From Vreelandella aquamarina (GTDB lineage Bacteria > Pseudomonadota > Gammaproteobacteria > Pseudomonadales > Halomonadaceae), in assembly GCF_020075495.1 (NCBI RefSeq), contig NZ_JABYQT010000004.1, positions 186,001-250,000 of the forward strand: a stretch of 64,000 nt of DNA, written 5' to 3'. A model generated the notes under the pieces. That model searched no databases and had not been told where the DNA came from. It was given only the letters and a program-made list of their open reading frames with translations. Made by a program: the position numbers and the translations under genes. Positions 19,328-28,443 of the stretch are shown piece by piece (position 1 is the first letter of the stretch; each line of letters begins with the position of its first letter).

Positions 19328-20215
19328 ATGCAGCTCAGCATTTACCAACGCGGCCTGATGATCGTGATATTGGGCGTGGTGCTCTTGAGCTTCGACGGCC
19401 TGTTGGTTCGCCTGGCCGATACCGATGGTTTTACCATCGTGTTCTGGCGCGGTTTCTTGATGTTCTGCGTGCTGGGGCTTTTTGCCCTGAATGGGCGGCG
19501 TCTGGCGACGCTGCGCCTGCGCCCGTTTGCCTCGCTGGTGTCGGCCACGCTGCTGGGGATGATCTCGACGCTGTTCGTGCTGGCAGTGGTGAACGCCAAT
19601 GTGGCCAATGTGGTGGTAATTCTGAGTACCGCCCCCTTGTTCGCCGCGATCTTCTCGCGGGTGTTTCTCGGCGAGCGGGTCGCGCTGCGCACGCTGGTAG
19701 CGATCGCGCTTTGCATGCTGGGCATGTGGCTGGTCTTTTTAGGCGAGGGCGCGGCGGGTATGCTCGTGGGTAACCTGTATGCGCTGGCCGCGGCGCTGGC
19801 AATCGGTGGCAATCTCACGGTGCTGCGCCGCTACCCGGAGATCGACCGCATCATCGTCATCGCCGGCGGCGGGCTTCTGTCGGCGGCGATTGCGTGGCCG
19901 CTGGCCACGCCCTTTGCGCTGGATGCCCCGCGTTTCGGGGTGCTGGCCGTGATGGGGCTTGTCCAGATGCCGCTGGCAACCGTGCTGATCAACAGCGCCA
20001 CGCGCTATCTGCCTTCGACGGAAGTGGCGCTTTTCTACCTGGTGGAAACCGCGCTGGGCACGCTCTGGGTGTGGTGGTGGCTGGGCGAGGAGCCGAGTGC
20101 CTCGACTCTGGCGGGCGGAGTGATGGTCATCACCGTGCTGGTGGTGCACGCCGGGCTCGGCCTGCACCGGGAAAGGCAGCGTCTGCGGCTCTATCCGGGG
20201 GTTGTGGGAAAATAG
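19328..20215 (+). CDS. DMT-superfamily (EamA) transporter
   Basis: A 295-residue protein of ten predicted membrane segments made of two EamA repeats. Family members mostly export amino acids or metabolites. GGGAG lies 6-10 bases before the ATG. It stands alone between two terminators. A role in releasing excess glycine, serine or a related amine from the catabolic block is possible but is inference from position only. Confidence 0.85.
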   Translation: MQLSIYQRGLMIVILGVVLLSFDGLLVRLADTDGFTIVFWRGFLMFCVLGLFALNGRRLATLRLRPFASLVSATLLGMISTLFVLAVVNANVANVVVILSTAPLFAAIFSRVFLGERVALRTLVAIALCMLGMWLVFLGEGAAGMLVGNLYALAAALAIGGNLTVLRRYPEIDRIIVIAGGGLLSAAIAWPLATPFALDAPRFGVLAVMGLVQMPLATVLINSATRYLPSTEVALFYLVETALGTLWVWWWLGEEPSASTLAGGVMVITVLVVHAGLGLHRERQRLRLYPGVVGK

Positions 20216-20240
20216 TAGCTGTAGGGAAATAGTAAAAGAA

Positions 20241-20261
20241 GGCCCGCCGGTCAGGCGGGCC
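20241..20261 (-). terminator. terminator of the dgcB-etfAB unit
   Basis: The stem GGCCCGCC/GGCGGGCC (8 bp) lies past the etfB stop. On the minus strand it is followed by TTCTTTTACT, a T-rich tract. Confidence 0.65.
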
Positions 20262-20267
20262 GAGAAG

Positions 20268-20297
20268 CAATATCACCAGAGGCAATATCACCAGAGG
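20268..20297. repeat. 15-bp direct repeat, two copies
   Basis: CAATATCACCAGAGG-like units stand in tandem twice between the DMT gene and etfB, followed by a third partial copy (CAAT). Probably a small duplication in non-coding DNA. Confidence 0.6.
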
Positions 20298-20307
20298 CAA
20301 TGCTTAC

Positions 20308-21117
20308 CTAACGCAGTACCCCTTCCTCCTTGAGCAGTTTGAAGATCGCCTCGGCGCCCTGCTCCGGGGTGACGTCGGTTAGCGTTTGCCCACCGCCGCC
20401 ATCGGCCTTGGCGGCGGCGGCCTTGAAGCGGTCGCGCGCCGAGGAGGACTTGACGATCTTGAGCCGCTTGGGCCGTTTGCGCGCCGGCTGTACCTGCCAG
20501 GCGGCCAGCGCTTCGTCGATGTCGCTGGCCGCATCCAGGTGTTCCAGCGCCCCCCGTCTGGCCGGGCCAAAGGCGCTCTGGCGCGCGGCGGGAGCGCTGC
20601 TGTCCACGGTGGCAATCGCCGGCAGGCGAATGCGCAGACGACGACGCTTGCCGCGGGGCAGGGCCTGTAGCACCGTGGCCATGCCCTGCTCGACCTTCTC
20701 GACCGCGGCGAGGTTTGTGATGATCGGCCAGCCCAGTGCTTCGGCCAGCAGATAGGGCAGAACGCCGGAGGCTTCATTGGTTTCGGCGCGGGCGCCACTC
20801 AGCACCAGCTGCGGGGCGCCTTGGCGCAACGCATCGGCCAGGGCTGGCACGACATCGGCCTGAGGGCACTGCTGGATCAGGTTGACGGTATCGATCCCCA
20901 TGCCCAGGTAGCCGCGAAGGGCCTCTTCGTGCTCGCGCTCTTGCTGGCCGGCGTGGATCAGGCTGACCGAGGCGCCGTCCAGCGTCAGCGCCATTTCCAC
21001 CGCCCGGGCATCCTGGTCGGCGCGGCGTGTGCGGGCGGTCAACGGGTGGCGGCCTATCGAGACCAGCACGGCGACGTTCAGCCCGCCCGGCGTGGATGAT
21101 GTGGCATTATGCGGCAT
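20308..21117 (-). CDS. etfB: electron transfer flavoprotein beta subunit (dimethylglycine pathway)
   Basis: A 269-residue ETF-beta-type protein with the N-terminal VAVLVSIGRHPLT strand and the adenine-nucleotide-binding fold. It pairs with the alpha subunit encoded upstream and shuttles electrons from DgcA/DgcB to the respiratory chain. The start at 21117 has AGGAGA upstream and overlaps the etfA stop by 11 bp. It differs from housekeeping EtfB by a basic (KRRRLRIR, ARKRPKRLK) central and C-terminal part, as expected for this dedicated pathway version. Confidence 0.88.
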   Translation of the reverse strand: MPHNATSSTPGGLNVAVLVSIGRHPLTARTRRADQDARAVEMALTLDGASVSLIHAGQQEREHEEALRGYLGMGIDTVNLIQQCPQADVVPALADALRQGAPQLVLSGARAETNEASGVLPYLLAEALGWPIITNLAAVEKVEQGMATVLQALPRGKRRRLRIRLPAIATVDSSAPAARQSAFGPARRGALEHLDAASDIDEALAAWQVQPARKRPKRLKIVKSSSARDRFKAAAAKADGGGGQTLTDVTPEQGAEAIFKLLKEEGVLR

Positions 21118-22387
21118 TGCGGTTCTCCTGCTGCTCGGCACGGTACTGTTCGACGCGTTTGACCAGGGCGGCGAGCACCGCACTGGCATCGCCGATCACG
21201 GCCAGATCGGCGCGCTTGACCATGTCGCAGCCCTCGTCGAGGTTGACGGCCACGACCTTCTCGCAGCTCTGAATGCCCTGAAGGTGCTGGATGGCGCCGG
21301 AGATACCCACCGCCACGTAGACACGAGCGGAAACCCAGGTGCCGGTGGCGCCCACCTGGCGGTCACGCGGCATGTAGCCGTCGTCCACCGCCACCCGCGA
21401 GGCACCCTTGGTGGCGCCGAGCACTTCAGCGGCGTGGTGATAGCCCTCCCACTCTTTCACACCGTTACCGGCGGAGAGAATGAACTCGGCTTCTGCCAGT
21501 GAGACGCTGGCTGGGTCCACTGCCACTTCGCCCAGGTCTTCGATGCGGCCCAGAACGTCGGGCAGCCCCTGGGAGAGGCTGATGGGCTCGGCGGCATGGC
21601 GGGTTTCGCTGACCGGGTCGGCGCACTCGGCAAGCGCCAGCACCACGCGGGGCAGAGCGCGAATGATATCGTCGCGGCCAGCGGCGCCGCGGGCGGTACA
21701 GCGCCAGCCGGTGGGGCTTGCGCTTGCGTTTTCCACCTGCCAGACCTGCGCCGCCGGGCGCTCGCCAAGCCGTGCGGCCAGGCGCCGGCCCAGCTCGCCG
21801 CCGCCGAGGGTGGAGTCGGGCAGCAGCCAAAAGCGCGGCGCGACCTCACGCTCGATACCCTGCAAGGTGGCCACCTTGAGTTCCGGCAGGTAGCCCGAGA
21901 AGCGCTCGCCTTCCAGATGCAGCAGTCGGTCGGCTCCCGCCTCGCCAAACGCGGTTTCCTTGTGTTCGCCAAACACCACGGCGAGTACCGCGCCGGGCTG
22001 GCTTGGGTCGGCATCGGCCAGCTGGCGTGCCAGCCCAAGCAGGTCACGGTCGTGGGATGACAGGCGCCCGCCGGCCATGTCCGGCACCACCGCGACCATG
22101 AACGCGGGTTGATCGATGGTGATGCGTTGGCGCGTATCCTTGGTCTCCGCACTGCGCCCCGGCGTCTGAGCTGCCTGCTGCGCGCCGCTTCGATCGATAC
22201 GGCGCACTCCGTTAGGGCCGATGAAGCCGACCGCATGGGGATTCTTGCGCATCACGCCGTTGGGGCCCATCCACTCGAAGGCTTTAGTGCCGCCGCCCTG
22301 TTCGGCGAGTACATCCTGATGTTGTGGGTGCAGACGGTTACGCGCGATCCACTCCTTGCGCGGATCGCGGCGAATCAGATCACTCAT
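21107..22387 (-). CDS. etfA: electron transfer flavoprotein alpha subunit (dimethylglycine pathway)
   Basis: A 426-residue protein whose C-terminal third is the FAD-binding domain of ETF-alpha (AEFILSAGNGVK; later VGATGTWVSARVYVAVGISGAIQHL). About 100 extra residues precede the usual ETF-alpha fold, which makes it longer than the normal 310 or so; this extension contains GPNGVMRKNP and GPNGVRRIDR, an imperfect internal repeat. The start overlaps the dgcB stop by 4 bp. It binds FAD and transfers electrons from the dimethylglycine dehydrogenase system. Confidence 0.9.
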   Translation of the reverse strand: MSDLIRRDPRKEWIARNRLHPQHQDVLAEQGGGTKAFEWMGPNGVMRKNPHAVGFIGPNGVRRIDRSGAQQAAQTPGRSAETKDTRQRITIDQPAFMVAVVPDMAGGRLSSHDRDLLGLARQLADADPSQPGAVLAVVFGEHKETAFGEAGADRLLHLEGERFSGYLPELKVATLQGIEREVAPRFWLLPDSTLGGGELGRRLAARLGERPAAQVWQVENASASPTGWRCTARGAAGRDDIIRALPRVVLALAECADPVSETRHAAEPISLSQGLPDVLGRIEDLGEVAVDPASVSLAEAEFILSAGNGVKEWEGYHHAAEVLGATKGASRVAVDDGYMPRDRQVGATGTWVSARVYVAVGISGAIQHLQGIQSCEKVVAVNLDEGCDMVKRADLAVIGDASAVLAALVKRVEQYRAEQQENRNAA

Positions 22388-24405
22388 GACGCTACCTCCA
22401 GGGCAGGGCGCGGTGCCGCAGGCGCCTGCTGACGTTGGGGGGACTGGTCGGCGGGTGTTTCGATGATCAGCGCATCGGCGACCAGCTCGGCGATATCCTT
22501 GATGCCGGCGCGCGGCTCCACCACGCCTTCGAGCATGGCGGTACACTGCGGGCAGCCCACGGCGACGAGATCCGCGCCGGTTTCGCGCACGTCCTCCATG
22601 CGCATGTCAGGGATACGCTGCTTGCCGGGAATGTCGGTGATCGGCGCGCCGCCGCCACCGCCGCAGCAGCGCGAGCGGTAGCCGGAGCGGGCCATCTCCT
22701 TGATCTCGATGCCCAGCGCCTTCAATACGTCGCGCGGGGCCTCGTACTCGCCGTTGTAGCGGCCGAGATAGCAAGGGTCGTGGTAGGTCACGCTGCCGCC
22801 TTTCCAGGCCTTGAAGGTGAGCTTGTTCGCGCTGACCAGCTCGCTGATATAGGTGCTGTGGTGCTGCACGTGATAATCAGCGGGCGTCTGCGCTGTGCCC
22901 AGCTCGCCGTACTCGTTTTTGAGCACGTGGAAGCTGTGCGGGTCGCAGGTGACGATGCGCGCGAAGCGGTAGCGGCTCAGGGTCTGGATGTTGCGACGGG
23001 CCAGCGTCTGGAAGGTGGCTTCATCGCCCAGGCGCCGCGCCACGTCACCGCTGTCGCGCTCTTCATTACCCAGCACGGCGAAGTCGACGTTTGCTGCCCG
23101 AAGCACGCTGATGAAGGCGCGCAGGGTGCGCTGGTTGCGCATGTCGAACACGCCGTCACCCAGCCACAGAAGAACGTCGGCCTCTTGCTTGTCTGCCATC
23201 AGCGGCAGGTTCAGATCCGCCGCCCAGTGCAGCCGCGAATCCGGGTCGAAGCCGCCAGGGTTGTCCGTGGCGATCAGGTTGTCGAGCACCTCGGCGCCCT
23301 TGTTGGGGGTGTTGCCGTGCTCCAGGGTCAGAAAGCGGCGCATGTCGACGATGGCATCGACGTGCTCGATCATCATCGGGCACTCCTCGACGCAGGCGCG
23401 GCACGTGGTGCAGGACCAGAGCGTTTCCGGGTCCACCAGCGAGGTGCCCTGACGGGCGACGATGGGCCCATGCGGGTGGCCTTCGTGCTCACCCACGGGC
23501 TTGCCGGGGTAGGGCGAGCCGTAGTACTTCGCATCGCTGCCGCCGGCCATGCCGACGACCATGTCCTGAATCAGCTTTTTCGGGTTGAGCGGCTGGCCGG
23601 CGGCAAAGGCCGGGCACATCGCCTCGCAGCGCCCGCACTGCACGCAGGCATCGAACCCCAGCAGCTGGTTCCAGGTGAAGTCCGCGGGCTTCTCCACGCC
23701 GAGCTTGGCGTTGTCGTCATCGAGTTTCAGCGCCTTGAGGCCGGTCGAGCGGTGCTCACCGCCCGTTCCATCGGAGAAACGCTCCGGGCGGCGGTGAAAG
23801 GCGAGATGCAGCGCACCGGCGAAGGCGTGCTTCATCGGCCCACCCCAGGTCATGCCGAAGAACATTTCGCCCAGGCCCCAGACGATGACCGCGGCCAGCA
23901 CGAGTGCGGCGATCCAGCCAAGCCCGCTCTGGAACACGCCTTCCGGCAGAATACCGGCGGTGGGCAAGGTGACCGCGAACATGCCCAGCGAGAACGCCAT
24001 CAGGCTTTTCGGCAGGCGCATCCACGGACCCTTGGAGAGGCGTGAAGGGGGCGGACTTCTGCGCTTGGCAACCAGCAGGCTGCCGATGAACATGCTGGTG
24101 GTGGCCGCCAGCAGCACCCAGCCAAGAATCGCGCTTTGCAGGCCAAAGCCGTGCACGACGATGGCAAGGAGTGCCGCGAGCACGAAGCCGCCGGCGGTGG
24201 CCACGTGGGTGTGGGAGATGTACTTGTCGCGTTCGACGACGTGGTGCAGATCCACCAGGTAGCGCCGGGGAACCTGCATCAAGCCCTTGATCACGGGGAC
24301 GGAAGAGGGGCGCCCCTGACGCCACAGGCGCACCCGGCGCACGGCCCCGATGGCGGCAAGCAGAAGCGCGGAAAACAGCAGTATCGGCAGAAGGGTATCG
24401 AGCAT
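22384..24405 (-). CDS. dgcB: dimethylglycine catabolism protein, iron-sulfur membrane subunit
   Basis: A 673-residue protein. Several hydrophobic segments fill the first 200 or so residues, followed by two 4Fe-4S motifs (CVQCGRCEAMCP and CTTCRACVEECP) and two cysteine-rich CCG-type domains (one with CCGGGGG). This is the domain order of DgcB and of ETF-linked heterodisulfide-reductase-like proteins. It probably carries electrons between DgcA, the ETF pair and the quinone pool at the inner membrane. GAGAGGAGA precedes the ATG at 24405. The next gene overlaps by 4 bp. Confidence 0.92.
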   Translation of the reverse strand: MLDTLLPILLFSALLLAAIGAVRRVRLWRQGRPSSVPVIKGLMQVPRRYLVDLHHVVERDKYISHTHVATAGGFVLAALLAIVVHGFGLQSAILGWVLLAATTSMFIGSLLVAKRRSPPPSRLSKGPWMRLPKSLMAFSLGMFAVTLPTAGILPEGVFQSGLGWIAALVLAAVIVWGLGEMFFGMTWGGPMKHAFAGALHLAFHRRPERFSDGTGGEHRSTGLKALKLDDDNAKLGVEKPADFTWNQLLGFDACVQCGRCEAMCPAFAAGQPLNPKKLIQDMVVGMAGGSDAKYYGSPYPGKPVGEHEGHPHGPIVARQGTSLVDPETLWSCTTCRACVEECPMMIEHVDAIVDMRRFLTLEHGNTPNKGAEVLDNLIATDNPGGFDPDSRLHWAADLNLPLMADKQEADVLLWLGDGVFDMRNQRTLRAFISVLRAANVDFAVLGNEERDSGDVARRLGDEATFQTLARRNIQTLSRYRFARIVTCDPHSFHVLKNEYGELGTAQTPADYHVQHHSTYISELVSANKLTFKAWKGGSVTYHDPCYLGRYNGEYEAPRDVLKALGIEIKEMARSGYRSRCCGGGGGAPITDIPGKQRIPDMRMEDVRETGADLVAVGCPQCTAMLEGVVEPRAGIKDIAELVADALIIETPADQSPQRQQAPAAPRPALEVAS

Positions 24406-24487
24406 GGCGTCTCTCCTCTCAGAGACACCGTAAGTACAAAACGTCATGAGCCGGGCGGCCCATGACGTTCAGCTTACAGCGTTATTG

Positions 24488-26560
24488 TCAGAAGTCCTTG
24501 CAAAGCCGCAGCGCGTCATAGATGGCGGCGTGCGTGTTGCGTGGCGCGGTGCAGTCGCCCAGGCGGAACAGGGCAAAGCCCTCGCCGGGTTCTTGCAGAC
24601 AGGGCTGCGGCTTGATCGCATAGAGCGCTTCGATATCGGTCTGGCCCTTGTTGCGCGAACGCTCTTTCAGGGCGTAGTAGAGCGTCTCGTCCGGGCGCAC
24701 GCCGTTTTCGACTACCACTTGATCCACCACCCGCTCCTCGAGTGCGCCGGTGTACTCGTTCTCGAGCACCGCCACCAGGGAGTCGCCTTCGCGGTACACC
24801 TTGTGCAGGGCGAGATCCGAGGTCATGATCACCTCTTTCTCGTACAGGCTTCGGTAGTAGGTGGGGAAGGTGGTGCCGCCCACCGCCGCCCCGGGCTTGA
24901 TATCGTCGGTGACGATCTCGACTTTAGCGCCCTTGTCGGCCAGGTAGTCCGCCGCCGAGACGCCGGAGAACTCGCAGATGGTGTCGAAGATCAGCACGTT
25001 CTTGCCGGGTTCCACGCGGCCTTCGAGAATATCCCAGGTGCTGACCACGAGGCTCTTGTCGGTATCGGCGTCATAGCCCCACTCCGGCACCTGGGTGAGA
25101 AACGGCCGCCCGCCGGTGGCAAGGATCACCACGTCCGGGCGCAGATCCTGGATGGTCGCTTCGTCCGCCCGGGTCCCCAGGCGCTGGTCCACCTCGAGAC
25201 GGTTGAGTTCCAGCTGGTACCAGCGGGTGATACCGGCGATCTGGTCGCGCTGGGGCGCTTTCGAGGCGATGGTGATCTGGCCGCCGATCTGCTCGCCTGC
25301 TTCGAACAGCGTCACGTCGTGACCGCGCTCGGCGCACACCCGGGCAGCTTCCATCCCCGCCGGGCCGCCACCCACGACGACTACCTTGCGCTTGGGGCCT
25401 TCGGTTTTTTCGATGATGTGCGGCAGACCCATGTACTCGCGGGAGGTCGCGGCGTTCTGGATACACAGCACGTCGAGGCCCTGATACTGGCGGTCGATGC
25501 AGTAGTTGGCGCCCACGCACTGCTTGATCTGGTCGATCTGGTTATTCTTGATCTTGGCAATGATGTGCGGGTCGGCGATGTGCGCGCGGGTCATGCCGAC
25601 CAGGTCCACATAGCCACCTTCCAGAATACGCTGGGCCTGGTTGGGGTCCTTGATGTTCTGGGCATGAATGACCGGCACGTTGACCACTTCCTTGATACCC
25701 GACGCCAGGTGCAGGAAGGGTTCCGGCGGAAACGACATGTTGGGAATGACGTTGGCAAGCGTGTTGTGGGTATCGCAGCCAGAGCCCACCACACCGAAGT
25801 AGTCGACCATGCCGGTGGCGTCGTAGTAGGCGGCGATCTGCTTCATGTCCTCATGGGTCAGGCCGTCCGGGTGGAACTCGTCGCCGGTGATGCGCATGCC
25901 GACCACGAAATCGTCGCCCACCTCGGCGCGCACGGCCTTGAGCACTTCCAGGCCGAAGCGCATGCGGTTCTCGAACGTGCCGCCCCATTCGTCGGTACGC
26001 TTGTTGACCCGCGGGCTCCAGAACTGGTCGATCAGGTGCTGGTGCACGGCGGAAAGCTCCACGCCGTCAAGCCCGCCCTCCTTCGCCCGGCGCGCAGCCT
26101 GGGTGAAGTCGTGGATGATACGGTGAATCTCTTCGACCTCGATGGTCTTGCAGGTCGAGCGGTGTACCGGCTCACGAATACCGGACGGCGATAACAGCGT
26201 CGACCAGTCATATCCATCCCAGCGCGAACGGCGGCCCATGTGGGTGATCTGGATCATGATCTTGCCGCCATGCTTGTGCACGGCATCCGCCAGGTTCTGG
26301 AAGTGCGGAATGATCCGGTCGGTGGATAGATTCACCGAGCTCCACCAGCCCTGGGGGCTGTCGATGGAGACGATCGATGAGCCGCCGCAGATGCAAAGCC
26401 CGCAGCCGCCCTTGGCCTTCTCTTCGTAATACTTGACGTAACGATCAGTGGTCATGCCGCCATCGGTGGCGTACACCTCGGCGTGGGCGGTACTTACCAC
26501 GCGGTTACGAATCGTCTGACTGCCGATCTGGATCGGCTTGAACAGTGCCTCGAATGCCAT
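24488..26560 (-). CDS. dgcA: dimethylglycine demethylase catalytic subunit
   Basis: A 690-residue protein with an FMN-binding TIM barrel of the Old Yellow Enzyme type, a 4Fe-4S cluster segment in the middle (CVGANYC, then a Cys about a dozen residues on), and a C-terminal nucleotide-binding half starting with VVVVGGGPAGMEAA. This is the trimethylamine/dimethylamine dehydrogenase architecture. It demethylates dimethylglycine to sarcosine. The start at 26560 has GAGGT upstream. It follows the DUF5943 gene by 10 bp and precedes dgcB by 82 bp. Confidence 0.94.
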   Translation of the reverse strand: MAFEALFKPIQIGSQTIRNRVVSTAHAEVYATDGGMTTDRYVKYYEEKAKGGCGLCICGGSSIVSIDSPQGWWSSVNLSTDRIIPHFQNLADAVHKHGGKIMIQITHMGRRSRWDGYDWSTLLSPSGIREPVHRSTCKTIEVEEIHRIIHDFTQAARRAKEGGLDGVELSAVHQHLIDQFWSPRVNKRTDEWGGTFENRMRFGLEVLKAVRAEVGDDFVVGMRITGDEFHPDGLTHEDMKQIAAYYDATGMVDYFGVVGSGCDTHNTLANVIPNMSFPPEPFLHLASGIKEVVNVPVIHAQNIKDPNQAQRILEGGYVDLVGMTRAHIADPHIIAKIKNNQIDQIKQCVGANYCIDRQYQGLDVLCIQNAATSREYMGLPHIIEKTEGPKRKVVVVGGGPAGMEAARVCAERGHDVTLFEAGEQIGGQITIASKAPQRDQIAGITRWYQLELNRLEVDQRLGTRADEATIQDLRPDVVILATGGRPFLTQVPEWGYDADTDKSLVVSTWDILEGRVEPGKNVLIFDTICEFSGVSAADYLADKGAKVEIVTDDIKPGAAVGGTTFPTYYRSLYEKEVIMTSDLALHKVYREGDSLVAVLENEYTGALEERVVDQVVVENGVRPDETLYYALKERSRNKGQTDIEALYAIKPQPCLQEPGEGFALFRLGDCTAPRNTHAAIYDALRLCKDF

Positions 26561-26570
26561 GGCGATGACC

Positions 26571-27104
26571 TCAGTGCTTGGGCGTGACAACAAACAGGCC
26601 GTGATCACAGCCCTCTTCGGCGCCGCTTTGGGTCTGCTCGGCGACCGTGCGCAGCTCGCTTCCCCGCGCCGCCAGGATCTGGTCCATGGCGCCGGCGAAC
26701 CAGCCGGTGAACATGTACTCGATCTTGCGGTTCACCTTGCCCATCTGATAAACGAAGGCGCTGTGCTCCAGGCGCACCTTGGCGGTACCGGCGTCGAGGT
26801 CGATTTCTTCGGTGGTGAAAATCCCCCAGCCGCGCTGGGAGAGGCGCTTCATGTAGTGCTCGAACACGTCCACGCCTTCAAGCCCGTGGAGTTCAGCCTC
26901 TTTCTCGCACCAGTGCCAGGCACTCTTGTAGCCGGCGTGATAGAGAATCTCGGCGTATTTTTCCGCGCCCAGCGCCTCTTCGATGGCCATGTGGTTGTTG
27001 ACGAAAAAGTGGCGCGGGACGTACAGCATCGGCAGCGCGTCGGATGTCCAGATACCGGTTTCGCTATCGACTTCAATCGGGAGTTCAGGGGCGGTCTTGG
27101 TCAC
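26571..27104 (-). CDS. DUF5943 / V4R-like protein of the dgc operon
   Basis: A 177-residue soluble protein. Homologues occupy the same place, between dgcA and the dipeptidase-like gene, in Pseudomonas aeruginosa (PA5397). The C-terminal part (EHSAFVYQMG, later GCDHGLFVV) resembles the V4R (4-vinyl reductase-like) small-molecule-binding domain. It starts with GTG at 27104, with AAGGAA upstream. Its job in dimethylglycine breakdown is unknown; a ligand sensor or an assembly factor for DgcA would fit. I am sure of the gene and of the position, not of the function. Confidence 0.8.
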   Translation of the reverse strand: MTKTAPELPIEVDSETGIWTSDALPMLYVPRHFFVNNHMAIEEALGAEKYAEILYHAGYKSAWHWCEKEAELHGLEGVDVFEHYMKRLSQRGWGIFTTEEIDLDAGTAKVRLEHSAFVYQMGKVNRKIEYMFTGWFAGAMDQILAARGSELRTVAEQTQSGAEEGCDHGLFVVTPKH

Positions 27105-27168
27105 GGTCGTATTCCTTGCACTTGTACTTGTTAAAAAAACAGATGTTCAAAAAGGTGGCGTCAGGCGC

Positions 27169-28146
27169 TTATTCGCCCCATACGTCCTTGAGGGTTCTCA
27201 CCCAGTTCTCGCCCATGATCTTTCGCACCTGGGACTCGCTCAGGCCGCGCTTCAAGAGCGCCTCGGTCAGGTTGGGAAACTCGCCGATGGTACGGATGCC
27301 TTCCGGGTTGATGATCTTGCCGAAGTTGGTCAAGCGCCGTGCGTAGCCCTTGTCGTGGGTCAGCCACTCGAAGAAGTTCTGGTCATGGCCCTGGGTGAAG
27401 TCGGTGCCGATACCGATGGCGTCTTCACCGACGATGTTCATGATGTACTCGATCGCCTCGCAGTAGTCGTCGATGGTGGAGTCGACGCCCTTCTTGAGGA
27501 ACGGGGTGAACATGGTCACGCCGACGAAGCCGCCGTGGTCGGCGATGAACTTGAGCTCTTCATCGGACTTGTTGCGCGGGTGCTCCTTGAGACCCGAGGG
27601 CAGGCAGTGGGAGTAGCACACCGGCTTCTTGGACTCGAGAATGACTTCCTCGGAGGTCTTGGCGCCGACGTGGGAGAGATCGCACAGCATGCCCACGCGG
27701 TTCATCTCGGCGACGATCTCGCGCCCGAAGCCGGAAAGACCGCCGTCGCGCTCGTAGCAGCCGGTGCCGACCAGGTTCTGGGTGTTGTAGCACATCTGCA
27801 CGATGCCCACGCCGAGCTGCTTGAACACTTCCACGTAGCCGATCTGGTCCTCGAAGGCGTGGGCGTTCTGGAACCCGTAAATGATGCCGGTCTTGCCCTC
27901 TTCCTTGGCGCGGGTGATGTCGCGAGTCGTGCGCACCGGGCGGACCAGGTCGCTGCACTCCTCCATCAGCTTGTTGGAGGCCACGATGTTGTCGACGGTC
28001 GCCTTGAAACCCTCCCATACCGAGACGGTGCAGTTGGCCGCGGTCAGCCCGCCCCGGCGCATGTCTTCCAGGAGCTCGCGGTTCCATTTGGCGATGATCA
28101 GACCGTCGATGACGATGGCGTCTTGGTGTAATTCAGCAGGGGTCAT
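27169..28146 (-). CDS. membrane-dipeptidase-like (M19) protein of the dgc operon
   Basis: A 325-residue protein of the peptidase M19 / amidohydrolase fold, orthologous by position and sequence to PA5396. The later metal-site segments are present (CDLSHVG; CYSHC; GIGTDFTQGH). The N-terminal HxD of true dipeptidases is replaced (VIDGLIIAKWN), and the Glu that bridges the two zincs appears to be Gln (GFQNAHAFED). A normal two-zinc dipeptidase activity is therefore doubtful. It is the first gene of the unit ending in etfB. GGAGCC precedes the ATG. Confidence 0.85.
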   Translation of the reverse strand: MTPAELHQDAIVIDGLIIAKWNRELLEDMRRGGLTAANCTVSVWEGFKATVDNIVASNKLMEECSDLVRPVRTTRDITRAKEEGKTGIIYGFQNAHAFEDQIGYVEVFKQLGVGIVQMCYNTQNLVGTGCYERDGGLSGFGREIVAEMNRVGMLCDLSHVGAKTSEEVILESKKPVCYSHCLPSGLKEHPRNKSDEELKFIADHGGFVGVTMFTPFLKKGVDSTIDDYCEAIEYIMNIVGEDAIGIGTDFTQGHDQNFFEWLTHDKGYARRLTNFGKIINPEGIRTIGEFPNLTEALLKRGLSESQVRKIMGENWVRTLKDVWGE

Positions 28147-28384
28147 AACGAGGCTCCGGTATTGTTTATGTGGGGAGCATAGCGCTGAGGTGAGGTCGGT
28201 CTGCGCTTGGAAACGACGACGGAAATTCCAAAAGCGTCATCGTGTGAAAAGCGCTCGCTGCCACTGTGGCGGCGCGAAGAGTTAAGCGGTACAAAAGAAA
28301 AAGGGCATCAAAAGTCACGGCAAGAAGCAGCGGCGTGAGGTATGCATGCAGGGAGTGTCAGCAGGCAGATGGCTCAATGAAACA

Positions 28385-28405
28385 GGGCTGCCTTTTGGGC
28401 AGCCC
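28385..28405 (-). terminator. hairpin after the gbdR-type gene
   Basis: GGGCTGCC/GGCAGCCC, 8-bp stem and 5-base loop, about 40 bp past the regulator stop; only a short T-stretch follows on the minus strand. The remainder of the gap up to 28146 must hold the dgc promoter. Confidence 0.55.
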
Positions 28406-28443
28406 GTGTGTCGGCACCGAAGTGGCGTGACGCTCGAACAGCG

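Noticed and set aside
22435..26194. Two long plus-strand frames opposite dgcB and dgcA
   Set aside because: Antisense shadows of recognised genes; composition is repetitive in Val, Ala, Gly, Asp and His as expected of such shadows.
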